Made by a program: the position numbers and the translations under genes
Notes under the pieces: generated by a model
Database searches by the model: none
What the model was told of the DNA's origin: nothing
What the model saw: the letters and a program-made list of their open reading frames with translations, nothing else
Source: Siphonodentalium dalli
Taxonomy: Eukaryota > Mollusca > Scaphopoda > Gadilida > Siphonodentaliidae
Assembly: GCA_032622095.1 (NCBI GenBank)
Contig: CP136065.1
Location: 42,383,503 to 42,447,502, forward strand
Direction of reading: 5' to 3'
Length of the DNA stretch: 64,000 nt
Shown here: in pieces, positions 46,200 to 60,300 of the stretch
Position numbering within the stretch: the first letter of the stretch is position 1
How the letters are laid out: every line of letters starts with the position of its first letter

Positions 46200-49100
46200 A
46201 TATGTCCCGTCACAAGCTCCATGAATTCCGTTCCCAGTTCCCCTAAAATTGCACTTTTCGTTACTAAATCGGATGCGTAGCCAGAGTCATGGTGGCCACC
46301 CGGGAATCCTTGTATTTTCGCGCGGTGCCACCCAGCTGGCATATATAGGAAAGGGACGCGACCATGCAGCCCCTTCCAAATTTTCGAAAATCGGGCTGAA
46401 GTCGTGCATGGGGTGTCAATATAGCACTTTTCGTTACTAAATCGGCTGCGTAGCCAGAGTCATGGTGGCCACCCGGGAATCCTTGTAGTTTCGTGCGGTG
46501 CCACCAAGCGGGCATCTATAGGAAAGGGACGCGACCATGCAGACCCTTCCAAATTTTCTAAAATCGGGCTGAAGTCGTGCATGGGGTGTCAAAATAGCAC
46601 TTTTAGTTACTAAATCGGCTGCGTAGACAGTCATGATGGCCACACGGGAATCCTTGTATTTTCGTGCGGTGCCACCCAGTTGTCATCTATAGGACAGGGA
46701 CGCGACCATCTAGCCCCTTCCAATGTTTCGAAGATTGGGCTAAAGTCGTGCATGGAGCTCAAAATCGCACTTTTTGTTACTAAATCGGCTGCGTAGCCAG
46801 AACCACGGCGACCACCCGGGAATCCTTGTATTTTTGTTCGGTGCCACCCAGCGCGCATCTATAGGACAGGGACGCGGCCATATAGCCCTTCCACTTTTTT
46901 GAAAATTGGGCTGAAGTCGTGCATGCATGGAGCTAAAAATTGCATTTTTTTGTTGCTAAATCGGCTGCGTAGCCAGAACCATGGCGGCCACCCTGGAATT
47001 CCTTGCATTTTATGGGACCTAGTTTGTGATGTTTCGATGCACTATTGGTGGCACAAGAAGATTCCACAAGGATAGACTCGTGGCAGCTACGGTTATGCCT
47101 ACGCAGGCGATTTAGCAATGAGAAATGATTTTTTTTCATTATTTTGACCCCACGCACGACTTACGCCCAATTTTTTAACAACTGGACAGGCTTATGTGAC
47201 TATGTTTGTGATTTTTAGATGTACTAGTGGTGGCACAAGAAGCATCCACAAGGATACCCTCGTGGCTGCTATGTGTATGCCTACGCAGGCGATTTAGCAA
47301 CGAAAAATTATCTCTTTTTTCATTATTTTGACCCCACGCACGACTTACGCCCAATTTTTGAACAGCTGGACAGGCGTATGTGAACTAGTTTGTGATTTAT
47401 AGATGGACTAATTGTGGTATAAGAAGAATCCACAAGGGTAGCCCCGTGGCTGCTATGGTTATGCCAACGCAGGCGATTTAGTAACATATCCTCGCACGAA
47501 TACGCACAAAACCGACCTAAATTTTAATTAGGTACTTAAAGTGATTATTTGGTTATGAAATAAGCAGATAATGGAGTCATAGTCGTCATTTCGTGTTTTG
47601 GCGCGTGCCACAGTGAAAATACATGCTAATGAGCGTACACCTGAAAAGTTTGGTTATTATTTTTGTCATTGTCAGCACATAATTTACTTAGAATCGCCTC
47701 TATATGAGTCGATAATTTGACTAATAGGAACTCATTTTCAGCACATTGTCGACTCAAAATGAGGCGATTATAAGCAGATTATCTACCTAAATTATTGTTT
47801 CTTCTCAGCAAATAATGTGCTGGTTTTCAGGATTAAGCAACGAAAAATGTCATATTTTTACCCCACTCACGATTTACGCCCAACTGTTGAACAGCTGGAC
47901 AAGTTTATATGACATATTTTGTGATTTCTAGATGGACTTGTAGCGGCACAAGAAGAATCCACAAGGATAGCCCCGTAGCGTCTATGGTTATGCCTACGCA
48001 GGCGATTTAGCAACGAAAAATGAATTGTTTTTCATTATTTTGACCCCACGCACGACTTACGCTCAATTTGTGAACAGCTGGACGGGAGCATGTTAATTGA
48101 TTTGTGATTTCTAGATGGACTGATGGTGGCAGAAGAAAAATCCACACGGATAGTCTCGTGACTGCTATGGTTATGCCTACGCAGACGATTTAGCGACGAA
48201 AAATGAACTTTGTTTCATTATTTTGACCCCACGCACGACTTACGCCCAATTTTTGAACAGCTGGACAGGCGTATGTGAACCAGTTTGTGATCTCTCGATG
48301 GACTAGTGGTGGCATAAGAAGAATCCACAACGAGAGCCCCGTGGCTGCTATGAATATGCCTACGCAGACGATTTGCAACGAAAAATGACATTTTTTTCAT
48401 TATTTTCATCCGATGCACGACTTACACCCAATTTATTAACAGCTGGACAGGCATATGTGAACCAGTTTGTGATTTCTAGATGGACTAGTGGTGGCCAAAG
48501 AAGAATCCACAAGGATAGCCCAGTGGCTGCTATGGTTATGCCAACGCAGGCGATTTAGCAACATATCCTCGCACAAATACGCACATATTCGACCTATAAT
48601 TCCAATTAGGTACATAAAGTGATTATTTGATTCTGAAATAAGCAGATAATGGAGTCATAGTCATCATTTTGTGTTAAGTCGCGAGCCACAGTGAAAACAC
48701 ATGTTAATGAGCGTACAGCTGAACAGTAGTGGGTTGGCTTATTTCTTGTCATTGTTCGCACATAATCTGCTTAGAATCGCCTCTATATGAGTCGATAATG
48801 TGACTAATAGGGTCTCCTTTTCAGCACATTATCGACTAACGAAAAATGTCCTATTTTGGACAAGTTTATGTGACATAGTTTGTGATTTTTAGATGTAATA
48901 GTGGTGGCACAAGAAGATTCCGCAAGGATAGCCACGTGTCTGCTACGGTTATGCCTACGCGGGCGATTTAGCAACGAAAAGTGCGATTTAGAGCTCCATG
49001 CACGACTTCAACCCAATTTTCGAAAAATTGAAAAGGCCTATAAGGTCTCGTCCCTGTCCAATAGATGTCTACTGGGTGGCACCGCACGAAAATACAAGGA

Positions 49101-50080
49101 TTCCCGAGTGGCCGCCATGGTTCTGTCTACGCAGCTGATTTAGTAACAAAAAGTAAAAAAAATTAACTCCATGCACGACTTCAGCCCAATTTTCAAAAAA
49201 TTGGAAGAGGCTATATGGCCGCGTCCCTGTCATAAAGATGCCCGCTGGGTGGCACCGCACGAAAATGAAAGAATTCCCGGGTAGCCGCCATGGTTCTGGC
49301 TACGCAGCCGATTTAGTAACAAAACGTGCTATGTTTAGCTACATGCACGACTTCAGCCCAATTTTCGAAAAATTGGAAGGGGCTAGATGGCCGCGTCCCT
49401 GTCCAATAGATGCCCGCTGGGTGGCACCGCACGAAAATGCAAGGATTCCCGGGTGGCCGCCATGGTTCTGGCTACGCAGCCGATTTAGTAACGAAAAGTG
49501 CTATTTTGACACCCCATGCACGCCTTCAGCCCGATTTTAGAAAATTTGGAAGGGGCTGCATGGTCGCGTCCCTTTTCTATAGATGCCCGCTGGGTGGCAC
49601 CGCACAAAAATACAAGGATTCCCGGGTGGCCACCATGACTCTGGCTACGCAGCCGATTTAGTAACGAAAAGTGCTATTTTGACACCCCATGCACGACTTC
49701 AGCCCAATTTTCGAAAATTTGGAAGGGGCTGTATGGTCGCGTCCCTTTCATATAGATCCCCGCTGTGAGGCACCGCACGAAAATACAAGGATTCCCGGGT
49801 GGTCACGATGACTCTGGCTACGCAGCCGATTTAGTAACGAAAATTGCTATTTTGACACCCCATGCACGACTTCAGCCCGATTTTCGAAAATTTGGAAGGG
49901 GCTGCATGGTCGCGTCCCTTTCCTATAGATGCCAGCTGGGTGGCACCGCACGAAAATACAAGGATTCCCGGGTGGCCACCATGACTCTGGCTACGCAGCC
50001 GATTCAGTAAACGAAAAGTGCAATTTTAGGAGAATAGGGAACTGGGAACTGGGAACGGAATTCATGGAGCTCGTGTCACA
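46200..50080. repeat. 3.9-kb palindrome with 170-180-bp tandem repeats in both arms
   Basis: The ends match inverted: GAGCTCCATGAATTCCGTTC-like sequence, then CCCAGTTCCC and CTAAAATTGCACTTTTCGTT, at 46,217-46,262 and reversed at 50,010-50,075. Units contain CGGCTGCGTAGCCAGA, GGCGGCCAC/CGGGAATCCTTG, GCGGTGCCACCCAG, GGGACGCGACCAT and GAAGTCGTGCATGG. About four units lie on the minus strand (46,240-46,990). On the plus strand lie diverged units (GTGGTGGCACAAGAAGAATCC ... CCTACGCAGGCGATTTAGCA) at 47,000-48,990 and close relatives of the left-arm units at 48,990-50,030. Two AATAAGC-family pieces interrupt it. Unit lengths of 172, 173 and 182 do not keep a reading frame, so the open frames are incidental. 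Confidence 0.88.
47488..47830. repeat. AATAAGC-family piece inside the palindrome
   Basis: ACATATCCTCGCACGAATACG, 'AAATAAGCAGATAATGGAGTC' and one internal 150-bp hairpin interrupt the tandem units. A very similar piece at 48,562-48,838 does the same, in the same orientation and at a corresponding place ('GATTTAG(C/T)AACATATCCTCGCAC'), so this stretch was probably duplicated with its host units. Confidence 0.75.
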
Positions 50081-51320
50081 ACATATCCTCGCGCAAATAC
50101 GCACATAATCGGCCCATAATGTGAAATAAGTACATAATATGATTATTTAATTGTGAAATAAGCAGATAATAGATCATATCGTTATCTGGTTCTATGGCGC
50201 GGGCCACATTGAAAACACATGTTAAAGAGCTTACACTGGAAAGTCGTAAGTTGGCTTATTTGTGTCATTTTCCGCACACAATCTGTTTACAATCGACTCA
50301 TTGTCAGTCGATAATGTGACTATGCTCTCATTTTTAGCACATTATCGACTCAAAATGAGGCGATTCTAAGCAGATTATCTACCTAAAAAAAACATATTAT
50401 AAGCAGATAATGTGCCGTTTTTTTTTTGGGAACAGGCTGTTTAAAACAGTACAATATGGGACTATTTACATACGAAATAAGCCCATATTGGCATTATTTA
50501 ATCTAACCTTTTTTCATCAACACGACTTACCAAAGCTACGCTCTTTGTACTGTGTTCTCACTGTGGCTCGCGCCAATCAACGGAATAAGGGTTTAAGCTT
50601 AATATGTGCTTATTTCAGAATCAGATTATGGGCTTATTTTCTCAAGAACAGGCTGAAAAATAACACGAATAAACCAACACAAGACTTTCCATGTACATTT
50701 CATCCTCGTGAAAATAAGCACATAACGGTTTTATTTTAATGTGCGAAATAAGCTCATATTGGCGTTATTTAATATAAGCTTTATATATGGACCTAAAACG
50801 CGGTTTTTTAAAACAGTCCAATATGGGACTATTTTCGTACGAAATAAACCCATATTATTATTATTAATCAAGCTTTTTTCATCGACATGACCAATATCAG
50901 ATGCACACTCTTTATATATGCGACCCTCGCGATTCAATGGCGTAATGGCTATAAGCTCACTGTGGGCTTCTTTCTGAATCAAATAAGTCTATTGAAACAT
51001 ATGTTGATATTTATTTCCACTATGAACCTATTTTTGTGAGGATATGTTACGATCAAAAACGGTAGATTTAATAATACCAATATCGGTTTTTTGCGTCCGG
51101 AGATAGTCCCATATTCGACTGTTTTAAAAATTGAATTTTAAGTCCATATAGAGCGTATATTTTGATTAAATAATACCAATAGGGACTTATTTCGCTCATT
51201 AAAATAAGACCGTTGCGTGCTTATTTGTATGGAAATCATGGTCCCATATTGGACGTTTATCTCCACACAGAGCCTATATTGATATGAGCTTATTTCGCTC
51301 ATCAAATGCAATTTAATAAT
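50081..51320. repeat. AATAAGC hairpin repeat cluster 3
   Basis: The same family as the clusters at 34,220 and 42,656, with ACATATCCTCGCGCAAATACG at its left and GAGCTTATTTCGCTCAT at its right. It holds one internal 150-bp hairpin (50,265-50,425). A 109-codon frame at 50,410-50,739 is incidental. Confidence 0.8.
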
Positions 51321-54300
51321 ACCAATTAGACCATGAACAAACAAATATTAACCTCCCCACTGAGACCAAAATCCCTTTCATGTGGCCAAATTGTTTTGTT
51401 CAGTGCCTGCCTATATTCTAAAGTCAAATGTGGAATCATTTTTAGAATGAGTAGAGTCTGAGACTGACCCCAAAATATTATTTCATAAGCACAGGTGTTG
51501 CATGGTCCATTGGATTTATCATGGGTGCTGCAGGTGTTGGGCCAGCTGCGTGCCCTTCAATCCCAACCAGGAGCTCAAACTTCAGTAAATATTTTATGCA
51601 GATGCAGATCTATCCATTAACAAATTAATGGGTACTGGGCCCAATTCAAGTTAAAAAATACCCAATCGACTTTAAACACAAATATTCACCTCACCTGAGC
51701 CCAAAATCCCTTCAACGTGCCCAAACATTAAATGGGTTACTGGGCCCAATTCAAGTTAAAATTATCCATTTGACTATTAAACACAAATATTCACCTCCCC
51801 CTCAGCCCAAAATCCCTTCCAAGGGCCCAAATAATTTTTTTTTCGGTGTCTGAGATAACACTGACCCCAAAATATTATTAAATAGGTACCAGTGCCATAT
51901 GTTTTATCATGGGTGGTATGGGTGTTGGACTGATTCCTAAGCCTAAAATACCAATATGGCAATTAAAAACACAAATATTCCTCTCCCCTCGCCTAAATTC
52001 CCTTCCAGGTAACAAAATATTTTCTGTTGATCGCCTGCCTATACTCTAAAGTCATATGTGGAATCATGTTTCATAAATGAGTGTTGTCTGATTGAACACT
52101 GACCCCAAAATATGATTCTATAGGCACAGATGCTGTATGGTTTACCATGGGTGCTGTGGGTGTTGGGCTGGCTCCATACTCTTAAATCCAATACGGGAAA
52201 TCATTTACATAGGTGCTTACCTATTCAATAACACTAAAAGCCCTGGATGTAGAAATCAGTAATGGCACAATATAAGTTAAATATACCAACTTGACTATTA
52301 AAATTCCTATTGGATGTAGATACATATAATGGGTCATATGGCCCAATTCAAGTTAAATATACCAATTTAACTTGAATTGTCATGGGTGCTGTGGGTGTTG
52401 GGCTGTCTCCATACCCTTAAAACCCACTAAGGAGCCCAAACTTTTGCAAATCTTATTATACTGATGCAGATATTTCCAAAAACACTAGGAGACCTAGAAG
52501 TATATACCTTTACAGGACCCAATTCCAGTTAAATATACCAATTTAACCATTAAAAAAACCAAATATCCACCCTGAATAGAGCCCAAAATCCCATTCAGGT
52601 GCCCAAATATTTTTGTTCCCATTGCCTCTATATATTCTAGAGTGAAATGTGGAATCATTTACAGAATGGGTATAGTCTGAGAGATGGCTGACTCAGAAAT
52701 ATGTTTTCATAGGCACGGGTGCTGTATGGTTTTATCATGGGTGCTGTGGGTGTTGGGCTGTCTCAATACCCTTAAAACCCACTAAGGAGCCCAAACTTTT
52801 GCAAATCTTCTTATACTGATGCAGATATTTCCAAAAACACTAGGAGACCTAGAAGTATATACCTTTACAGGACCCAATTCCAGTTAAATATACCAATTTA
52901 ACCATTAAAAAAAACAAATATCCCCCCCTGAATAGAGCCCAAAATGCCATTCAGGTGCCCAAATATTTTTTCCCCATTGCCTCTATATATTCTAGAGTGA
53001 AATGTGGAATCATTGACAGAATGGGTATAGTCTGAGAGATGGCTGACTCAGAAATATGTTTTCATAGGCACGGGTGCTGTATGGTTTTATCATGGGTGCT
53101 GTGGGTGTTGGGCTGTCTCAATACCCTTAAAACCCATTGAGGAGCCCAAACTTTGTGCAAACCATTTGCATAGATGCATACCTATCCACAAACAACAAAA
53201 GTGTTGGAAGTAGATACATATAATGGGTCATATGGCCCAATTCAAGTTAAATATACCAATTTAACTTGAATTGTCATGGGTGCTGTGGGTGTTGGGCTGT
53301 CTCCATACCCTTAAAACCCACTAAGGAGCCCAAACTTTTGCAAATCTTCTTATACTGATGCAGATATTTCCAAAAACACTAGGAGACCTAGAAGTATATA
53401 CCTTTACATGACCCAATTCCAGTTAAATATACCAATTTAACCATTAAAACAACCAAATATCCCCCCTGAATAGAGCCCAAAATCCCATTCAGGTGCCCAA
53501 ATATTTTTTCCCCATTGCCTCTATATATTCTAGAGTGAAATGTGGAATCATTTACAGAATGGGTATAGTCTGAGAGATGGCTGACTCAGAAATATGTTTT
53601 CATAGGCACGGGTGCTGTATGGTTTTATCATGGGTGCTGTGGGTGTTGGGCTGTCTCAATACTCTTAAAACCCACTGAGGAGCCCAAACTTTGTGCAAAC
53701 CATTTGCATAGATGCATACCTATCCACAAACAACAAAAGTGTTGGAAGTAGATATATATAATGGGTCATATGGCCCAATTCAAGTTAAATATACCAATTT
53801 AACTTGAATTGTCATGGGTGCTGTGGGTGTTGGGCTGTCTCCATACCCTTAAAACCCACTAAGGAGCCCAAACTTTTGCAAATCTTCTTATACTGATGCA
53901 GATATTTCCAAAAACACTAGGAGACCTAGAAGTATATACCTTTACAGGACCCAATTCCAGTTAAATATACCAATTTAACCATTAAAAAAACCAAATATCC
54001 CCCCTTAATAGAGCCCAAAATGCCATTCAGGTGCCCAAATATTTTGTTCCCATTGCCTCTATATATTCTAGAGTGAAATGTGGAATCATTTACAGAATGG
54101 GTATAGTCTGAGAGATGGCTGACTCAGAAATATGTTTTCATAGGCACGGGTGCTGTATGGTTTTATCATGGGTGCTGTGGGTGTTGGGCTGTCTCAATAC
54201 CCTTAAAACCCACTGAGGAGCCCAAACTTTGTGCAAACCATTTGCGTAGATGCATACCTATCCACAAACAACAAAAGTGTTGGAAGTAGATACATATAAT

Positions 54301-57300
54301 GGGTCATATGGCCCAATTCAAGTTAAATATACCAATTTAACTTGAATTGTCATGGGTGCTGTGGGTGTTGGGCTGTCTCCATACCCTTAAAACCCACTAA
54401 GGAGCCCAAACTTTTGCAAATCTTCTTATACTGATGCAGATATTTCCAAAAACACTAGGAGACCTAGAAGTATATACCTTTACATGACCCAATTCCAGTT
54501 AAATATACCAATTTAACCATTAAAACAACCAAATATCCCCCCTGAATAGAGCCCAAAATCCCATTCAGGTGCCCAAATATTTTTTCCCCATTGCCTCTAT
54601 ATATTCTAGAGTGAAATGTGGAATCATTTACAGAATGGGTATAGTCTGAGAGATGGCTGACTCAGAAATATGTTTTCATAGGCACGGGTGCTGTATGGTT
54701 TTATCATGGGTGCTGTGGGTGTTGGGCTGTCTCAATACCCTTAAAACCCACTGAGGAGCCCAAACTTTGTGCAAACCATTTGCATAGATGCATACCTATC
54801 CACAAACAACAAAAGTGTTGGAAGTAGATATATATAATGGGTCATATGGCCCAATTCAAGTTAAATATACCAATTTAACTTGAATTGTCATGGGTGCTGT
54901 GGGTGTTGGGCTGTCTCCATACCCTTAAAACCCACTAAGGAGCCCAAACTTTTGCAAATCTTCTTATACTGATGCAGATATTTCCAAAAACACTAGGAGA
55001 CCTAGAAGTATATACCTTTACAGGACCCAATTCCAGTTAAATATACCAATTTAACCATTAAAAAAACCAAATATCCCCCCTTAATAGAGCCCAAAATGCC
55101 ATTCAGGTGCCCAAATATTTTGTTCCCATTGCCTCTATATATTCTAGAGTGAAATGTGGAATCATTTACAGAATGGGTATAGTCTGAGAGATGGCTGACT
55201 CAGAAATATGTTTTCATAGGCACGGGTGCTGTATGGTTTTATCATGGGTGCTGTGGGTGTTGGGCTGTCTCAATACCCTTAAAACCCACTGAGGAGCCCA
55301 AACTTTGTGCAAACCATTTGCATAGATGCATACCTATCCACAAACAACAAAAGTGTTGGAAGTAGATACATATAATGGGTCATATGGCCCAATTCAAGTT
55401 AAATATACCAATTTAACTTGAATTGTCATGGGTGCTGTGGGTGTTGGGCTGTCTCAATACCCTTAAAACCCACTAAGGAGCCCAAACTTTTGCAAATCTT
55501 CTTATACTGATGCAGATATTTCCAAAAACACTAGGAGACCTAGAAGTATATACCTTTACATGACCCAATTCCAGTTAAATATACCAATTTAACCATTAAA
55601 ACAACCAAATATCCCCCCTGTATAGAGCCCAAAATCCCATTCAGGTGCCCAAATAGTTTTTCCCCATTGCCTCTATATATTCTAGAGTGAAATGTGGAAT
55701 CATTTACAGAATGGGTATAGTCTGAGAGATGGCTGACTCAGAAATATGTTTTCATAGGCACGGGTGCTGTATGGTTTTATCATGGGTGCTGTGGGTGTTG
55801 GGCTGTCTCAATACCCTTAAAACCCACTGAGGAGCCCAAACTTTGTGCAAACCATTTGCATAGATGCATACCTATCCACAAACAACAAAAGTGTTGGAAG
55901 TAGATATATATAATGGGTCATATGGCCCAATTCAAGTTAAATATACCAATTTAACTTGAATTGTCATGGGTGCTGTGGGTGTTGGGCTGTCTCCATACCC
56001 TTAAAACCCACTAAGGAGCCCAAACTTTTGCAAATCTTCTTATACTGATGCAGATATTTCCAAAAACACTAGGAGACCTAGAAGTATATACCTTTACAGG
56101 ACCCAATTCCAGTTAAATATACCAATTTAACCATTAAAAAAACCAAATATCCCCCCTTAATAGAGCCCAAAATGCCATTCAGGTGCCCAAATATTTTGTT
56201 CCCATTGCCTCTATATATTCTAGAGTGAAATGTGGAATCATTTACAGAATGGGTATAGTCTGAGAGATGGCTGACTCAGAAATATGTTTTCATAGGCACG
56301 GGTGCTGTATGGTTTTATCATGGGTGCTGTGGGTGTTGGGCTGTCTCAATACCCTTAAAACCCACTGAGGAGCCCAAACTTTGTGCAAACCATTTGCATA
56401 GATGCATACCTATCCACAAACAACAAAAGTGTTGGAAGTAGATACATATAATGGGTCATATGGCCCAATTCAAGTTAAATATACCAATTTAACTTGAATT
56501 GTCATGGGTGCTGTGGGTGTTGGGCTGTCTCCATACCCTTAAAACCCACTAAGGAGCCCAAACTTTTGCAAATCTTCTTATACTGATGCAGATATTTCCA
56601 AAAACACTAGGAGACCTAGAAGTATATACCTTTACAGGACCCAATTCCAGTTAAATATACCAATTTAACCATTAAAAAAACCAAATATCCACCCTGAATA
56701 GAGCCCAAAATGCCATTCAGGTGCCCAAATATTTTTGTTCCCATTGCCTCTATATATTCTAGAGTGAAATGTGGAATCATTTACAGAATGGGTATAGTCT
56801 GAGAGATGGCTGACTCAGAAATATGTTTTCATAGGCACGGGTGCTGTATGGTTTTATCATGGGTGCTGTGGGTGTTGGGCTGTCTCAATACCCTTAAAAC
56901 CCACTAAGGAGCCCAAACTTTTGCAAATCTTCTTATACTGATGCAGATATTTCCGAAAACACTAGGAGACCTAGAAGTATATACCTTTACAGGACCCAAT
57001 TCCAGTTAAATATACCAATTTAACCATTAAAAAAAACAAATATCCCCCCTGAATAGAGCCCAAAATGCCATTCAGGTGCCCAAATATTTTTTCCCCATTG
57101 CCTCTATATATTCTAGAGTGAAATGTGGAATCATTTACAGAATGGGTATAGTCTGAGAGATGGCTGACTCAGAAATATGTTTTCATAGGCACGGGTGCTG
57201 TGTGGTTTTATCATGGGTGCTGTGGGTGTTGGGCTGTCTCAATACCCTTAAAACCCACTGAGGAGCCCAAACTTTGTGCAAACCATTTGCATAGATGCAT

Positions 57301-60300
57301 ACCTATCCACAAACAACAAAAGTGTTCGAAGTAGATACATATAATGGGTCATATGGCCCAATTCAAGTTAAATATACCAATTTAACTTGAATTGTCATGG
57401 GTGCTGTGGGTGTTGGGCTGTCTCCATACCCTTAAAACCCACTAAGGAGCCCAAACTTTTGCAAATCTTCTTATACTGATGCAGATATTTCCAAAAACAC
57501 TAGGAGACCTAGAAATATATACCTTTACAGGACCCAATTCCAGTTAAATATACCAATTTAACCATTAAAAAAAACAAATATCCCCCCTGAATAGAGCCCA
57601 AAATCCCATTCAGGTGCCCAAATATTGTTTTCCCATTGCCTCTATATATTCTAGAGTGAAATGTGGAATCATTTACAGAATGGGTATAGTCTGAGAGATG
57701 GCTGACTCAGAAATATGTTTTCATAGGCACGGGTGCTGTATGGTTTTATCATGGGTGCTGTGGGTGTTGGGCTGTCTCAATACCCTTAAAACCCACTGAG
57801 GAGCCCAAACTTTGTGCAAACCATTTGCATAGATGCATACCTATCCACAAACAACAAAAGTGTTGGAAGTAGATAAATATAATGGGTCATATGGCCCAAT
57901 TCAAGTTAAATATACCAATTTAACTTGAATTGTCATGGGTGCTGTGGGTGTTGGGCTGTCTCCATACCCTTAAAACCCACTAAGGAGCCCAAACTTTTGC
58001 AAATCTTCTTATACTGATGCAGATATTTCCAAAAACACTAGGAGACCTAGAAGTATATACCTTTACATGACCCAATTCCAGTTAAATATACCAATTTAAC
58101 CATTAAAACAACCAAATATCCCCCCTGAATAGAGCCCAAAATCCCATTCAGGTGCCCAAATATTTTTTCCCCATTGCCTCTATATATTCTAGAGTGAAAT
58201 GTGGAATCATTTACTGAATGGGTATAGTCTGAGAGATGGCTGACTCAGAAATATGTTTTCATAGGCACGGGTGCTGTATGGTTTTATCATGGGTGCTGTG
58301 GGTGTTGGGCTGTCTCAATACCCTTAAAACCCACTGAGGAGCCCAAACTTTGTGCAAACCATTTGCATAGATGCATACCTATCCACAAACAAAAAAAAGT
58401 GTTGGAAGTAGATATATATAATGGGTCATATGGCCCAATTCAAGTTAAATATACCAATTTAACTTGAATTGTCATGGGTGCTGTGGGTGTTGGGCTGTCT
58501 CCATACCCTTAAAACCCACTAAGGAGCCCAAACTTTTGCAAATCTTCTTATACTGATGCAGATATTTCCAAAAACACTAGGAGACCTAGAAGTATATACC
58601 TTTACAGGACCCAATTCCAGTTAAATATACCAATTTAACCATTAAAAAAACCAAATATCCCCCCTTAATAGAGCCCAAAATGCCATTCAGGTGCCCAAAT
58701 ATTTTGTTCCCATTGCCTCTATATATTCTAGAGTGAAATGTGGAATCATTTACAGAATGGGTATAGTCTGAGAGATGGCTGACTCAGAAATATGTTTTCA
58801 TAGGCACGGGTGCTGTATGGTTTTATCATGGGTGCTGTGGGTGTTGGGCTGTCTCAATACCCTTAAAACCCACTGAGGAGCCCAAACTTTGTGCAAACCA
58901 TTTGCATAGATGCATACCTATCCACAAACAACAAAAGTGTTGGAAGTAGATACATATAATGGGTCATATGGCCCAATTCAAGTTAAATATACCAATTTAA
59001 CTTGAATTGTCATGGGTGCTGTGGGTGTTGGGCTGTCTCCATACCCTTAAAACCCACTAAGGAGCCCAAACTTTTGCAAATCTTCTTATACTGATGCAGA
59101 TATTTCCAAAAACACTAGGAGACCTAGAAGTATATACCTTTACAGGACCCAATTCCAGTTAAATATACCAATTTAACCATTAAAAAAAACAAATATCCAC
59201 CCTGAATAGAGCCCAAAATGCCATTCAGGTGCCCAAATATTTTTGTTCCCATTGCCTCTATATATTCTAGAGTGAAATGTGGAATCATTTACAGAATGGG
59301 TATAGTCTGAGAGATGGCTGACTCAGAAATATGTTTTCATAGGCACGGGTGCTGTATGGTTTTATCATGGGTGCTGTGGGTGTTGGGCTGTCTCAATACC
59401 CTTAAAACCCACTAAGGAGCCCAAACTTTTGCAAATCTTCTTATACTGATGCAGATATTTCCGAAAACACTAGGAGACCTAGAAGTATATACCTTTACAG
59501 GACCCAATTCCAGTTAAATATACCAATTTAACCATTAAAAAAAACAAATATCCCCCCTGAATAGAGCCCAAAATGCCATTCAGGTGCCCAAATATTTTTT
59601 CCCCATTGCCTCTATATATTCTAGAGTGAAATGTGGAATCATTTACAGAATGGGTATAGTCTGAGAGATGGCTGACTCAGAAATATGTTTTCATAGGCAC
59701 GGGTGCTGTGTGGTTTTATCATGGGTGCTGTGGGTGTTGGGCTGTCTCAATACCCTTAAAACCCACTGAGGAGCCCAAACTTTGTGCAAACCATTTGCAT
59801 AGATGCATACCTATCCACAAACAACAAAAGTGTTCGAAGTAGATACATATAATGGGTCATATGGCCCAATTCAAGTTAAATATACCAATTTAACTTGAAT
59901 TGTCATGGGTGCTGTGGGTGTTGGGCTGTCTCCATACCCTTAAAACCCACTAAGGAGCCCAAACTTTTGCAAATCTTCTTATACTGATGCAGATATTTCC
60001 AAAAACACTAGGAGACCTAGAAATATATACCTTTACAGGACCCAATTCCAGTTAAATATACCAATTTAACCATTAAAAAAAACAAATATCCCCCCTGAAT
60101 AGAGCCCAAAATCCCATTCAGGTGCCCAAATATTGTTTTCCCATTGCCTCTATATATTCTAGAGTGAAATGTGGAATCATTTACAGAATGGGTATAGTCT
60201 GAGAGATGGCTGACTCAGAAATATGTTTTCATAGGCACGGGTGCTGTATGGTTTTATCATGGGTGCTGTGGGTGTTGGGCTGTCTCAATACCCTTAAAAC

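Noticed and set aside
46049-50010. Family of overlapping 60-100-codon frames with a shared peptide pattern (AADLVTKSAIL)
   Set aside because: Unit spacing (172, 173, 182 bases) does not keep frame, and frames appear on both strands following unit orientation; this is a non-coding tandem repeat.
50410-50739. 109-codon frame
   Set aside because: It lies wholly in AATAAGC hairpin sequence and is not preserved in the other copies.
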